Both the position numbers and the translations under genes were made by a program. From positions 1 to 61,762 of the forward strand of contig CAZPRY010000025.1 of assembly GCA_964589175.1 (NCBI GenBank): DNA of 61,762 nucleotides, in the 5' to 3' direction. Below the pieces are notes generated by a model, which was not told where the DNA came from, searched no databases, and was given only the letters and a program-made list of their open reading frames with translations. This document shows positions 45,405 to 54,602 of this stretch, piece by piece (the first letter of the stretch is position 1; every line of letters begins with the position of its first letter). The DNA comes from CAZPRY01 sp964589175. GTDB lineage: Bacteria > Fidelibacterota > UBA2242.

Positions 45405-47031
45405 CCAAAATCACTTCGATAATTCCATCGACGTCTTGCTGGTCGATAAAATTGTCCATGTTCCAGTCGGCGGCACAGGCCTCCGTCTCAGTCGGAACTG
45501 CCTTGTCCAGGATAAAATTGATAATTTTCACGACATCGTATATGTTGATCGCGCCGTCCCCATCCACATCGCCGCGATCACAAACAACAGCGACCGGAAC
45601 CAGTTGCACATCGATATGCGTCCGTTCGCCCTCTAAAACTATGATATTTTCGGCAATTTCCGAGATAAATCCTTCGGCTTCGATTTTCAGAGTGTACGTT
45701 CCGGGCAGTACCATCCGGTAAAAATCCCCAAGTTCCGCGCCGGAAAACACCTCGGAATTGTCGAAATCATGACCGACGATACTGATCTTCGCCTTGACCG
45801 GATTGCCGGACAGATCGCTGACTTTGCCGTAAATTCCCTCCAGCACATTCCCGATATAATTGAGAAACGAGCGCCGGTTATACTCCCAATACTCCGATGG
45901 ATTGGGCGTTTTCGGGCCTGAAATCTCGATGGTCGTCTCCCGGCAACGCTGAAAGTAATTCATGTAATCCTGGCGACCGCCGTGTATTTCGTACCAGGCA
46001 TAGCCGTTAGTGACGCCGTCATCAGATGGATATGTCATGTACTCCGCTTTACCGTAAACGTGCGCAGTGTCGGCGTATTGGCGGCTGATCGTATAGTACC
46101 AGTCGTTGTCGGCGTGCAGACGCGACCAGCAATCCCAGGGATAATTGACAACTTCGACGCCGCAGTGAAAATTGGCGGCCATTACGAAATGATGCTCAGT
46201 CGCAAGTTTCATCATGGCGATTGTCTCCGGCTGCCATTTATTGCCATCAGGATGATCTCCGAGTGCCGGATCGGGAAAATTGCGATTCAGATCGATGCCA
46301 TTGGCATTTCCCCGTGTCGCATCGAATGTAGTGTGATTGCCGGTTCGATAGGTTCCGTCGGGATTAGCCAGCGGGTTGATCCAGATCTCGACGCTATCGA
46401 CCAGGCGCGTGACCTGTTCGTCGATTCCGTAATTACTCAGCAGGTAATCGATGAGGCGCAGCATCAACACGTAGCCGACTACTTCATCGCCGTGCATCGT
46501 GGAAGAATACATGAATTCCGGCTCGGCCTCATCGGTCGCGACATTATCGGAAATCTTCGCGAAAAGCAGCGCACGCCCCTGTTCGCTGCTGCCGATGGAG
46601 TCAATCCTGCATAAATCGGGATAGTCATCCGCGAATTGCTGCATCATAGCTACATAGGCATCGTAGGTCGGATAGCTGTCCCAATTCATCGCCCCCTTGG
46701 CATCCGACATACGCGGAACGATTCGTTTTCCGGGGTGGACGAGCAGCAGCAATTCGTAACCCATATCGCGCAATTCATCCATCTCCGTCGTATGAACATA
46801 GGCGAAAATCGTGTCGTTTCGGAAATTATCGATGGAGATAAGTCTGGTCAATCTTTCCAGCTCGGAGCGCTGCCGGATACGGAATTTGAGATAGTATTCG
46901 CCATGGCTGCCCAGGTCCTCGAGACTTTGTGTAAATCCGGGAGCCAGAAGCAGGCAAGTCACGATCACAACCATCAGGACGGTCCGGACCGGCATCGCTC
47001 GACGACTATTTAATCTTTCCAATTCCACCAT
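45397..47031 (-). CDS. Secreted zinc carboxypeptidase (M14) with dockerin repeats
   Basis: A 544-residue secreted enzyme. The signal peptide covers about 13-36 counting from the GTG-proximal ATG at 47031; the ATG at 46995 gives a cleaner signal peptide and is a good alternative. The M14 domain (about 115-385) has the zinc ligands His180 and Glu183 (MHGDE) and His289 (NFHCGVE), Asn/Arg residues in DLNRNFPD, and the catalytic Glu369 (TTIEIS). A carboxypeptidase-regulatory domain covers about 390-480. Dockerin-type calcium repeats end the protein (about 488-544, GDVDGDGAINIYD and ADWNMDNFIDQQD). Unlike the C25 partner it has no T9SS sorting domain. It overlaps the helix-hairpin-helix gene by 22 bp if the longer start is used. 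Confidence 0.92.
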   Translation of the reverse strand: MVELERLNSRRAMPVRTVLMVVIVTCLLLAPGFTQSLEDLGSHGEYYLKFRIRQRSELERLTRLISIDNFRNDTIFAYVHTTEMDELRDMGYELLLLVHPGKRIVPRMSDAKGAMNWDSYPTYDAYVAMMQQFADDYPDLCRIDSIGSSEQGRALLFAKISDNVATDEAEPEFMYSSTMHGDEVVGYVLMLRLIDYLLSNYGIDEQVTRLVDSVEIWINPLANPDGTYRTGNHTTFDATRGNANGIDLNRNFPDPALGDHPDGNKWQPETIAMMKLATEHHFVMAANFHCGVEVVNYPWDCWSRLHADNDWYYTISRQYADTAHVYGKAEYMTYPSDDGVTNGYAWYEIHGGRQDYMNYFQRCRETTIEISGPKTPNPSEYWEYNRRSFLNYIGNVLEGIYGKVSDLSGNPVKAKISIVGHDFDNSEVFSGAELGDFYRMVLPGTYTLKIEAEGFISEIAENIIVLEGERTHIDVQLVPVAVVCDRGDVDGDGAINIYDVVKIINFILDKAVPTETEACAADWNMDNFIDQQDVDGIIEVILDE

Positions 47032-47270
47032 TTTAACAATTCGGGATCATGGGTTTCGTGGGAGGCATAATAGACGGCGCACCGGAATACATAGAGCACG
47101 CAGCGATCCACTTGCTGCTGTTGCAGACTGCACAGGCGGCTGTACAATTCCTCCGGTTCACGGTCTTTCAGATCGTCTATCGCACGGATTTCGAGCTTCC
47201 ACAAATCTTCGGCGATGCTCTCGCCGACACCAGGTATTACCCGCAGATTTTTCAGAATCAAATTTTTCAT
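47010..47270 (-). CDS. Helix-hairpin-helix protein (Cdd1 / pathogenicity-locus family)
   Basis: An 86-residue protein that begins with a helix-hairpin-helix, NLRVIPGVGESIAEDLWKL (about 8-26), and ends ELLKWWNWKD. The cysteine pair in VDRCVLYVFRCAVYYAS is typical of the Cdd1 family of unknown function. The HhH suggests nucleic-acid or protein binding. It precedes the M14 gene and partly overlaps it. Confidence 0.85.
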   Translation of the reverse strand: MKNLILKNLRVIPGVGESIAEDLWKLEIRAIDDLKDREPEELYSRLCSLQQQQVDRCVLYVFRCAVYYASHETHDPELLKWWNWKD

Positions 47271-47382
47271 CGACCGAATTTAACAATTTCGCTGAAATTT
47301 CAAGCAGGAATCTATGTTCGCTGTGATGGGGGCAACGTTATTGGGAAGCAGCAATTGGAATTACCCGGTGCTCCGTGAAGCA

Positions 47383-47907
47383 TTATTCGCCAGCTGCTTC
47401 GTCCATTTTCCTCAGCAGGGTCTGCCACATATCGATATGGTGATACTCATCCGCCTGGTTTTTACGCACGATCGCCCGCGATTCATCATCCCAATCGATG
47501 CTCTCGATGAGCTCATCGTAATGCTCGACAGCTTTCTTCTCGACCCAGACGCCCATCTTCAGGATGGCACGTTCTCCGCGCAGGCGGGATGAAAATCCGA
47601 AGGCCAACCCGACCAGCCAAAAGATACCGCGCCAGAACGCGGGTTTGAAACCGTATTCGTACAACAACACCAGAAAATCCTGGGCGTGCTGAATTTCAAT
47701 ATCCAGGCCGTGGATTAATTGCCGGTTCAATTCCGACCGTTTGTTCGTAATCTGGAAACGGTAGATGTTTACGGCCATGATTTCCAGGCGATGCAAGGTG
47801 CGCAAACCGGCTCTGATTTCACGGCGGGCGGCTTTGGATCGATCCTCTCCCCGGAAGCGAATCTCTTTGCCCTGGGTCAGTTCGACAGGCTTTTCGTTCG
47901 GAATCAT
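47383..47907 (-). CDS. COQ7-like ferritin-family diiron protein
   Basis: A 174-residue protein with a four-helix ferritin-like core. The likely diiron ligands are Glu42 (HRLEIMAVNIY), Glu71 and His74 (DIEIQHAQD), Glu128 and His129 (KAVEHYDEL) and Glu154 with His157 (ADEYHHID). The pattern resembles demethoxyubiquinone hydroxylase COQ7, but the hydrophobic stretch near 86-108 and the lack of quinone genes leave the substrate open. It lies 33 bp after the GNAT gene. Confidence 0.75.
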   Translation of the reverse strand: MIPNEKPVELTQGKEIRFRGEDRSKAARREIRAGLRTLHRLEIMAVNIYRFQITNKRSELNRQLIHGLDIEIQHAQDFLVLLYEYGFKPAFWRGIFWLVGLAFGFSSRLRGERAILKMGVWVEKKAVEHYDELIESIDWDDESRAIVRKNQADEYHHIDMWQTLLRKMDEAAGE

Positions 47908-47940
47908 ACGAGTATCACCAATTTTTCGTGTTCGGTTGCG

Positions 47941-49068
47941 TCATTCCTCCAACATTTTTAAATAGCAACGCCGGCGCTTATGTTGACGCATCTCGAAAAA
48001 TTTCCACTGCGATTGCACCTTGTAGTTAAGCTCCAGTTCGGGATTGGTCTCGGCCTTTTTGATGCCGTTCCGGATGAAAGTGCGTGCAATCTCGTAAATA
48101 ATCAGAGCGTTGATCCCCTTTCCCTGCCATTCCGGTTCGACGCCGACCAGGTAGAGATCGGCCAGGTCGTTCTTCCGAAAAGCATTCAGGATATACAGAA
48201 AACCCAGGGGAAAAAGCCTCCCGCGGCATTTCTGGAGCGCTCTCGAGAAAGACGGCATTGTTATCCCGAACGCGATGACCTTATCGCTCGAATCCAGCAC
48301 CAGTGAAACAAAGCCGGGCCGGATGAATCCGAAATATTGTTTGATGTAAGCATCCACCTGCTTCAATGTCAGGGGCACGGTTCCGTACAACCCGCTGTAG
48401 GCCGTATCGAGAACTTCGAACAACGGTCTTGCATAGGGCAGCAGCTCTTTGGCTTTATTTACCTTGAGCAATCGAAGACCGAATTTCTCTTTGATCTGCT
48501 CGGCAATCAGAGCGATCTTTTCCGGGATCGATTCCGGGACCTTCCCTTCAAATTCCATCCAGTCGACGTCCTTGCGAAAACCCATTTTTTCGATATGCTC
48601 GGGATAATAAGGATAATTATAGAGGGTCGCCAGCGTCCCCACTTCCTCGAATCCTTCGATTAGCATTCCCTCATTATCCATATCTGTAAATCCCAGAGGC
48701 CCGTGAATGCCCGTCATACCGAGTTCCTTCGCCCATTTTTCCACTTCTCTCATCAACGCCTGCGATACCTCTTCATCATCGATAAAGTCGATCCACCCGA
48801 AACGCAGGTACTTGTTGCCCCACTTCTCGATAGACGGCTTATCGTGAATCGCGGCAATCCGGCCGGCTATTTTTCCATCCTTATAAGCCAGCCAGAAACG
48901 AGCGTCGCAGACTTCGAAAGCCGGATTCTTATCCCTGCGTAAGGTGTTTAATTCATCGAAATAAAGACGCGGTACGTAATACGGGTTTCCAGTGTATAAG
49001 CGATTGGGGAAATCGATAAATTTCTTCAGATCACGACGGGTGAGAACCTCTTTAATGATGATGTTCAT
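47941..49068 (-). CDS. GNAT-family N-acetyltransferase-like protein
   Basis: A 375-residue protein with a GNAT-type core. The C-terminal LYLVGVEPEWQGKGINALII (about 309-328) is the acetyl-CoA pyrophosphate loop pattern Q-x-x-G-x-A/G. The N-terminal half contains RLYTGNPYYVPRL and GPLGFTDMDNEGML, typical of a conserved bacterial family of about 370-390 residues whose substrate is unknown. It seems to be cotranscribed with the COQ7-like gene. Confidence 0.8.
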   Translation of the reverse strand: MNIIIKEVLTRRDLKKFIDFPNRLYTGNPYYVPRLYFDELNTLRRDKNPAFEVCDARFWLAYKDGKIAGRIAAIHDKPSIEKWGNKYLRFGWIDFIDDEEVSQALMREVEKWAKELGMTGIHGPLGFTDMDNEGMLIEGFEEVGTLATLYNYPYYPEHIEKMGFRKDVDWMEFEGKVPESIPEKIALIAEQIKEKFGLRLLKVNKAKELLPYARPLFEVLDTAYSGLYGTVPLTLKQVDAYIKQYFGFIRPGFVSLVLDSSDKVIAFGITMPSFSRALQKCRGRLFPLGFLYILNAFRKNDLADLYLVGVEPEWQGKGINALIIYEIARTFIRNGIKKAETNPELELNYKVQSQWKFFEMRQHKRRRCYLKMLEE

Positions 49069-49190
49069 GCTTACTCTCGCTTTATTGGCCTTTGTTCAAA
49101 ATCATGCAATCAGTAAGTATCACAGACGCAATATTAGCAGAATAATTGAAATATGAAATCTTTTTTTGACAATTTTTAAAAAATGTGTAT

Positions 49191-50855
49191 TTAAGTCAGG
49201 CAGTCTTCACGGAGTTGCTTGTAGGCCCGGATCAAACCGTTGGTGGATGAATCGTGCGTCGCAACCAACTCCGGCCCCTCCAACTCCGGCAGAATTCGCT
49301 CGGCCAGCTGCTTTCCCAGTTCCACGCCCCATTGGTCGAAGCTGAAGATATTCCAGATCACGCCCTGTACGAAAATCTTGTGTTCATACATCGCGATCAG
49401 GTTGCCAAGCGTGCGCGGCGTAATCTGCTTACATAAAATGGAATTGGTCGGGCGGTTCCCCACAAAAACTTTAAACGGCTTGAGGCGTTCGATCTCCGCC
49501 TCGCTCCTGCCGGCAGCCTGCAATTCTGCGACGACGTCCCCCTCCGATTTGCCGTTCATTAAGGCTTCCGTCTGCGCAAAGAAGTTCGACAGTAGTTTCA
49601 GGTGATGATCGCCAATCGGATTGTGGCCGATGGCCGATGCAATGAAGTCGCAGGGGATAAGTTTCGTGCCCTGGTGGATGAGCTGATAGAAGGCGTGCTG
49701 CCCGCCGGTGCCGGGTTCGCCCCATATAATGGGACCGGTTTCGTAATTCACAGCATTGCCTTCCCGATCTACGGATTTCCCGTTGCTCTCCATGTCGCCC
49801 TGCTGAAAATAGGCCGGGAAACGGTGCAGATACTGATCGTACGGTAAAATGGCGCAGGTTTCAGCGCCGAAGAAATTGTTGTACCAGATACCCAGCAGCG
49901 CCAGGATCACAGGAATATTTTCCGCAAAAGGTGTCATCTGAAAATGCTGATCCATCTCGTAGGCACCTTGCAGCAGTTCCTCGAAATTTTCAAAACCAAT
50001 CGTACAAGCAATCGACAATCCAACCGCCGACCAGAGCGAATAGCGGCCGCCCACCCAGTCCCAGAAGCGGAACATATTCGCCGGATCGATGCCAAAATCG
50101 GCGACCAGCCTTTCGTTGGTCGCGACGGCCACGAAATGCCGGGCAACATGGCGGGTATCGCGGGCTCGATTCAGAAACCATTGCCGGGCGCTACGGGCGT
50201 TAGTCATCGTCTCCAGCGTTGTAAATGTTTTGGAAGCAATAATGAACAGCGTCTTCTCGGGATTCAATTTTTTAAGAGTTTCAGCGATATGCGTACCGTC
50301 CACATTCGAGACGAAATGAGGTTGAATACCCTCCTGCCAATAAGGTCTGAGCGCTTCGGTCACCATCACCGGGCCAAGATCGGAACCGCCGATTCCGATA
50401 TTCACGATATCGGTAATCCGGGAACCCGTATAGCCTTTCCATTCGCCCTGCAGCAATTTCCCGGAAAAAGATTTCATCTGCCCCAGGACGGCTTTGACCT
50501 GCGGCATCACATCTTCGCCATTGACATAAATAGGTGCACCGGATTGATCGCGCAGTGCGACGTGCAGCACCGCGCGTCCTTCGGTCTCGTTGATGATATC
50601 ACCCGAGAACATCTTTTCGATCGCGTCACGCAGGTGAAGTTCTTCGGCCAATTCATTGAGAAGCCGGAGCGTCTCAGCATTGATCCGGTTTTTCGAGTAA
50701 TCCAGCAGGATATTACCGAAGCGGATTGAAAAACAATCAAAGCGTTGCGGGTCCCCGGCGAACATCGATCTCATGGATACTCCCTGGATTTCCTGATAAT
50801 GCTTTTTCAGCGCCTTCCAAGCTCTAGTGGTCGTAGGATTGATTTTTGCCAGCAC
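49191..50855 (-). CDS. pgi: Glucose-6-phosphate isomerase
   Basis: It interconverts glucose 6-phosphate and fructose 6-phosphate. The 554-residue protein has GIGGSDLGPVMVTEAL (about 154-169), WDWVGGRYSLWSAVGL (about 262-277), GQHAFYQLIHQG and the closing HDSSTNGLIRAYKQ. The start is a GTG at 50855 with GGGGAG seven bases upstream, 3 bp after the EFR1 gene stop. Confidence 0.97.
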   Translation of the reverse strand: MLAKINPTTTRAWKALKKHYQEIQGVSMRSMFAGDPQRFDCFSIRFGNILLDYSKNRINAETLRLLNELAEELHLRDAIEKMFSGDIINETEGRAVLHVALRDQSGAPIYVNGEDVMPQVKAVLGQMKSFSGKLLQGEWKGYTGSRITDIVNIGIGGSDLGPVMVTEALRPYWQEGIQPHFVSNVDGTHIAETLKKLNPEKTLFIIASKTFTTLETMTNARSARQWFLNRARDTRHVARHFVAVATNERLVADFGIDPANMFRFWDWVGGRYSLWSAVGLSIACTIGFENFEELLQGAYEMDQHFQMTPFAENIPVILALLGIWYNNFFGAETCAILPYDQYLHRFPAYFQQGDMESNGKSVDREGNAVNYETGPIIWGEPGTGGQHAFYQLIHQGTKLIPCDFIASAIGHNPIGDHHLKLLSNFFAQTEALMNGKSEGDVVAELQAAGRSEAEIERLKPFKVFVGNRPTNSILCKQITPRTLGNLIAMYEHKIFVQGVIWNIFSFDQWGVELGKQLAERILPELEGPELVATHDSSTNGLIRAYKQLREDCLT

Positions 50856-50858
50856 AGA

Positions 50859-51968
50859 TTACTCCCCGAATTTTTTCATTTTGGGTGACAACTCGCCGAT
50901 CTTCACGTTTGCGTCATGATAGCGGCGATACAACGGAGTGAGTGTCGTAGCGGTTAAAATGCGATTGAAAATGCGAAACCTGGACATCCGGAAAAATATT
51001 TTCGAAAACAGGTACAATATCAGGATAAAATAGGCGTAATGAAAAATCCTCATCCCAAAAATTCCCGGGAATACAAGCCGCACCGATAACCGCGTTCCGA
51101 TATACCGGATAACGTAGAGAAACGCCGCAACCGAAGCGATATAATTAATTCCAAAGGCGATCGGCTGATGAACCTCAATTGCCTTTTCGGGGCAATAGCC
51201 CATACAGCGCATACAACTCTCGCAATGCAGCGTCCAAAAGGGCAAAGGCTGTTTTTTACCCAGCATTTTGATCGCTCGATTGGGGCATTTCTCGGCGCAA
51301 AGCCCGCAGCCGTTACAGCGCGAATTGGTGAAAAACAGTTTCGCCAGTAGTTCTTTGCCGTAAATATTATATCCGATCGAAATCGGGAAGAGCAAGGTTC
51401 CGAGAAGCAATTCGACAACGTTCAAAATCGTCCACCAGCTGCGTCTCCCGGATAAAATGCGGTTGGTAAACGTTTCAGCCGGAATCCTGGCCCGATCGAG
51501 AATAACTTCGATGTTGGTAAGTTTTTGAGCCGAATGCAGCGCCATCCAGTTGGACGGCATATTAATGCTCTGAACGCCCCGGACGCGGTAGCCTTTGAGA
51601 GCCAAAATGAGTGCTGTAAGGAAAGTCGCTGTCCCACTCAATCCGGGAATGAAAAATTTACGGAACTGCAGGCGTCCCTGGGTGGCCACGACGATCGCAT
51701 GGGTCCCTTTTCCGCGCATCAGCCTCAGGGCAAATTTAATAACGCTCCAGGGCGCGGTAAAGGCGTGCGTCGGCAGGAAGACTCCCAGCAGCATGCGCTC
51801 CGGAAATTTCTCCCTTTCCCGAAAATCCGCCGCATCGATGGGAATCAGCGATGTGGTTACAGAGCTTTTCTCCAGGATAATTTTCATCCAATCGGCAACC
51901 CGATAGGAGTTCCCGGTACCGCTCATAAAATAGAAACGCGCTTCCGAATAATGTGTTGCGGCCTGCAT
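50859..51968 (-). CDS. EFR1-family ferredoxin (flavodoxin-like domain plus two 4Fe-4S clusters)
   Basis: A 369-residue protein. The N-terminal flavodoxin-like domain (about 1-165) has the phosphate loop SGTGNSYRVADW near 16-27. Then come a hydrophobic helix (about 185-205), two 4Fe-4S motifs CNGCGLCAEKCP and CESCMRCMGYCP (about 218-260), and two C-terminal hydrophobic segments. The ATG at 51968 is chosen over the TTG at 51977. Proteins of this layout act in electron transfer of anaerobes; the partner is unknown. It precedes pgi by 3 bp. Confidence 0.88.
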   Translation of the reverse strand: MQAATHYSEARFYFMSGTGNSYRVADWMKIILEKSSVTTSLIPIDAADFREREKFPERMLLGVFLPTHAFTAPWSVIKFALRLMRGKGTHAIVVATQGRLQFRKFFIPGLSGTATFLTALILALKGYRVRGVQSINMPSNWMALHSAQKLTNIEVILDRARIPAETFTNRILSGRRSWWTILNVVELLLGTLLFPISIGYNIYGKELLAKLFFTNSRCNGCGLCAEKCPNRAIKMLGKKQPLPFWTLHCESCMRCMGYCPEKAIEVHQPIAFGINYIASVAAFLYVIRYIGTRLSVRLVFPGIFGMRIFHYAYFILILYLFSKIFFRMSRFRIFNRILTATTLTPLYRRYHDANVKIGELSPKMKKFGE

Positions 51969-52082
51969 AATCAGCAATAATATACAAATCCTTTCCGATA
52001 AACCGTAAACGAAACCCGCGCTATTTCCATCACCCGGAAAAATATGTATATTTCATTCCAAATTCCAAACACGGAGCCACCC

Positions 52083-53384
52083 ATGAAATCCTATAAAGTT
52101 ATTGTTGCTGCCTGTACCGATTATAATCCGGACGCGATCGCCGCCATTTTGGGCGAGGCTGTCCAATCATTGCATCTCAGGAAACCAATGATCGGCAAGA
52201 TCGTGATCAAACCCAATCTCGTCATGGCGCATCCCAAAGTCGCTACCGACTCCTACACACGCAGTGCGGTGATCGAGGGAATTCTGCGCACCGTTCGGAC
52301 GCAGGGTAACAATATTGAAAAAATCGACATCGTCGAAAAATCCGGATTGGGCATTACAACGGCCACGGCCTTCAGGCACGCCGGCTACCGTAAAATCGCC
52401 CGAAAATATAAGGTCGGTCTGAAAGCTATGGAGGAAAGCCCTCAGGTGCGCATGGTTCTGGCAAAGGGACATATCCACAAGCACATTCGTATTGCACGGG
52501 CCATGGCCGAGCGGGATTTCCTGATTTTCGCCCCGAAACTGAAAACCAACGTCCTCTCCCATGCCTATTCCGGAGCATTGAAACTGAACATCGGCAGTAT
52601 CGACAGCAAGGAACGCATGTTCCATCATAATTGCGATCTGCATAAAAAAATGATCGATGTACTCGAAGTCGCCAATCCCGACTTGATCGTCACCGATGGC
52701 ATCCGTTTCGCCTTCGGCGGCAACCAGATGACGCAGCACGGTATGGATTTGGGCGTACTGGTCATTTCCACCAATGCCGTCGCCCACGATATGGTCTGCG
52801 CTAAAATGCTCAATCTCGATCCCTTTAATATCGAACATATCAAAGAAGCCATTGATCGCGGCTATGGACCCAAATCATTCGAAGAAATAGAAATCGTCGG
52901 TGATCTGCCAATCGAAAAAATCCAGACAAAGACCAAAGGCCTGGATTACGGGTTTTACCCGGTGGATCAATTCAAGTGCAATTTCAAGATCATCTCGGGC
53001 ACGCCCTACTGCACCGGAGGCTGCCAGGGCATTTTCCTCGATTGGCTGCACATGGTCAAGGATCGCAAGCCCAAAACACTGGCCCGTTTTCTGAAACTCA
53101 CCGCCATCGTCGGCAAAGTCACGCAAAGAGTCGAAGACAGGACCGTACTTCTGGTCGGCGATTGCGCCCAGGCATCGACCGATATTCACGCTAAAAGAAT
53201 TGTGCGCATTAAGGGCTGTCCTCCCACACATAAACGCATTGTCTGGGATATGATGGTTGCTTTTCTGCTGCTGGTGCCGCTGGTCCGGCCTTCCCTGGTC
53301 TGGGACGGTTTCGGGCTTTATCCCTTAAAAAAGATCAAAGGCTGGCTGGTGAATCTGAAATTTAAACCACAACGGAAGAACTAG
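52083..53384 (+). CDS. DUF362 domain protein
   Basis: A 433-residue protein of the DUF362 family, with KPNLVMAHP (about 40-48), the central FAPKLKTNVLSHAYSGALKL, and a C-terminal region with several cysteines (GTPYCTGGCQG, VGDCAQAS, IKGCPPTHK). DUF362 proteins are often fused to or accompany ferredoxins; the biochemical function is unknown. The ATG at 52083 follows GGAG; an upstream start at 52044 is less likely. It is 3 bp before mutM and diverges from the EFR1 ferredoxin gene. Confidence 0.88.
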   Translation: MKSYKVIVAACTDYNPDAIAAILGEAVQSLHLRKPMIGKIVIKPNLVMAHPKVATDSYTRSAVIEGILRTVRTQGNNIEKIDIVEKSGLGITTATAFRHAGYRKIARKYKVGLKAMEESPQVRMVLAKGHIHKHIRIARAMAERDFLIFAPKLKTNVLSHAYSGALKLNIGSIDSKERMFHHNCDLHKKMIDVLEVANPDLIVTDGIRFAFGGNQMTQHGMDLGVLVISTNAVAHDMVCAKMLNLDPFNIEHIKEAIDRGYGPKSFEEIEIVGDLPIEKIQTKTKGLDYGFYPVDQFKCNFKIISGTPYCTGGCQGIFLDWLHMVKDRKPKTLARFLKLTAIVGKVTQRVEDRTVLLVGDCAQASTDIHAKRIVRIKGCPPTHKRIVWDMMVAFLLLVPLVRPSLVWDGFGLYPLKKIKGWLVNLKFKPQRKN

Positions 53385-53387
53385 GCG

Positions 53388-54218
53388 ATGCCGGAGCTGC
53401 CCGAAGTCCAAACGCTCGTCAACGACTTGAACGAAGCCGGACTCGTCGGCACTACCATCACTGGCGCCGGGGTGTTCTGGCCGAAGACGATCGCCCGGAT
53501 GAATCCCTGGGAATTCCAGGTGCAGATCTCAGGCAGACAGATTAAGAAAATCCGACGGCGTGCCAAGTATATCATTTTCGATCTCTCCGGCAGCCGGCAC
53601 CTGCTCGTTCACCTGCGTATGACCGGGCGCCTTCATCTGTCGACAGCCGAAAGCGAACGGCTCAAACATGAACACATCATTCTGCATCTGGATGACGGAC
53701 GCCAACTACGCTATCACGATACGCGCAAATTCGGAAGGTTCAACCTTGTAGCGGATGTCGATGAAATCATCGGCGGATTGGGACTCGAACCGCTTGACCC
53801 GGAATTTACGCTGTCCAATTTCAGCACCGCTATCGTCCGCCGGAATCGCCAGATAAAACCGCTGCTGCTGGACCAGACGGTTATTGCGGGGCTTGGCAAT
53901 ATTTATGTCGATGAAGCGCTGTGGGAAGCCAAAATCCATCCGCTGCGCCTTTCATCGTCTCTGCAAAGCAGGGAAGTCCGGGCGCTTCACCGCTCCATCC
54001 CAATGGTTCTTCAAAAAGGAATCGATAACCAGGGCACATCGCTGGGAAACGGCAAGTCGAACTTCTATTCCGTTGCCCGCCGGCAGGGACGTAACAAGGA
54101 CGAACTCAACGTTTTCCATCGTACCGGCCAGCCCTGTCTGCGTTGCGGCGCGGCCATCAAACGTTTGATCGTCGGTCAGCGCAGTACACACATCTGCCCG
54201 AAATGCCAAAAATTATAA
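53388..54218 (+). CDS. mutM: Formamidopyrimidine-DNA glycosylase
   Basis: It removes 8-oxoguanine and opened purines and nicks the DNA. The 276-residue protein has the catalytic N-terminus PELPEVQTL (Pro2, Glu3), the conserved Lys in RRAKYIIFDL (about 62), GLGNIYVDEALWEAKIHP (about 168-185) and a C-terminal zinc finger, C-x2-C then C-x2-C spaced by 16 residues. The last codons (from about CAGCGCAG at 54177) belong to a 32-bp sequence repeated at 55503. The natural tail probably ended CPKCQRLKTAG, so the present CPKCQKL end is thought to come from the adjacent cassette. It overlaps the toxin gene by 6 bp. Confidence 0.95.
   Translation: MPELPEVQTLVNDLNEAGLVGTTITGAGVFWPKTIARMNPWEFQVQISGRQIKKIRRRAKYIIFDLSGSRHLLVHLRMTGRLHLSTAESERLKHEHIILHLDDGRQLRYHDTRKFGRFNLVADVDEIIGGLGLEPLDPEFTLSNFSTAIVRRNRQIKPLLLDQTVIAGLGNIYVDEALWEAKIHPLRLSSSLQSREVRALHRSIPMVLQKGIDNQGTSLGNGKSNFYSVARRQGRNKDELNVFHRTGQPCLRCGAAIKRLIVGQRSTHICPKCQKL
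54177..54208. repeat. Left copy of 32-bp direct repeat (mutM 3' end), putative attachment site
   Basis: It lies within mutM codons QRSTHICPKC. It matches 55503-55534 with a single difference, AGT versus AGC, which is synonymous. The repeats bracket the toxin-antitoxin cassette, like the attL and attR of an element that integrates into a gene end. Confidence 0.75.
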
Positions 54219-54602
54219 ATGTCTGTGCAGACAATATTTTTTTAAATACTCCCTTAAACGTTCCCGATTTTCATTTTCCCGATCGCCTTTGAAATAAATC
54301 TCGATTAAGTCGATCCGATCTTCCCTTTCGTAATAAGTATAAACCACCCTGATTCCCGATTTCACTCCGGTACCTTTGAGCGCTCTGCAGGCAAACTTTC
54401 GCACCTTATAAAACAAAAAATCCGGAATTCCGAGTCCTGGTATTACAAAGACGCTGTTGTTATCGATATGGAGTTTGTGATAAAGAAATAAGTTTGAATC
54501 GACACAAAGATTCAGGTCGTTCTCTAAGGTCGGAAAACGCTTAGCCAGTTTTTTTAGATCCCTAGTAAACCCCGGGGTTCGACATACCGATTTAAACTTC
54601 AT
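54213..54602 (-). CDS. RelE-like toxin of a Panacea-type toxin-antitoxin pair
   Basis: A 129-residue basic protein (start ATG at 54602). The second half, with FYKVRKFACRALKGTG (about 65-80), a Gly-turn followed by IRVVYTYYERED and the DLIEIYFKGDREN strand-turn, matches the RelE/ParE fold. The Arg/Lys/Tyr-rich face seen in ribosome-dependent RNases of this fold is present. The exact family is a guess; HigB-like is possible. The start overlaps the antitoxin stop by 11 bp, so the two are translationally coupled. Its C-terminus is encoded next to the mutM end, and a decayed copy of a similar tail lies at 56508-56607. Base composition is AT-rich. Confidence 0.75.
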   Translation of the reverse strand: MKFKSVCRTPGFTRDLKKLAKRFPTLENDLNLCVDSNLFLYHKLHIDNNSVFVIPGLGIPDFLFYKVRKFACRALKGTGVKSGIRVVYTYYEREDRIDLIEIYFKGDRENENRERLREYLKKYCLHRHL

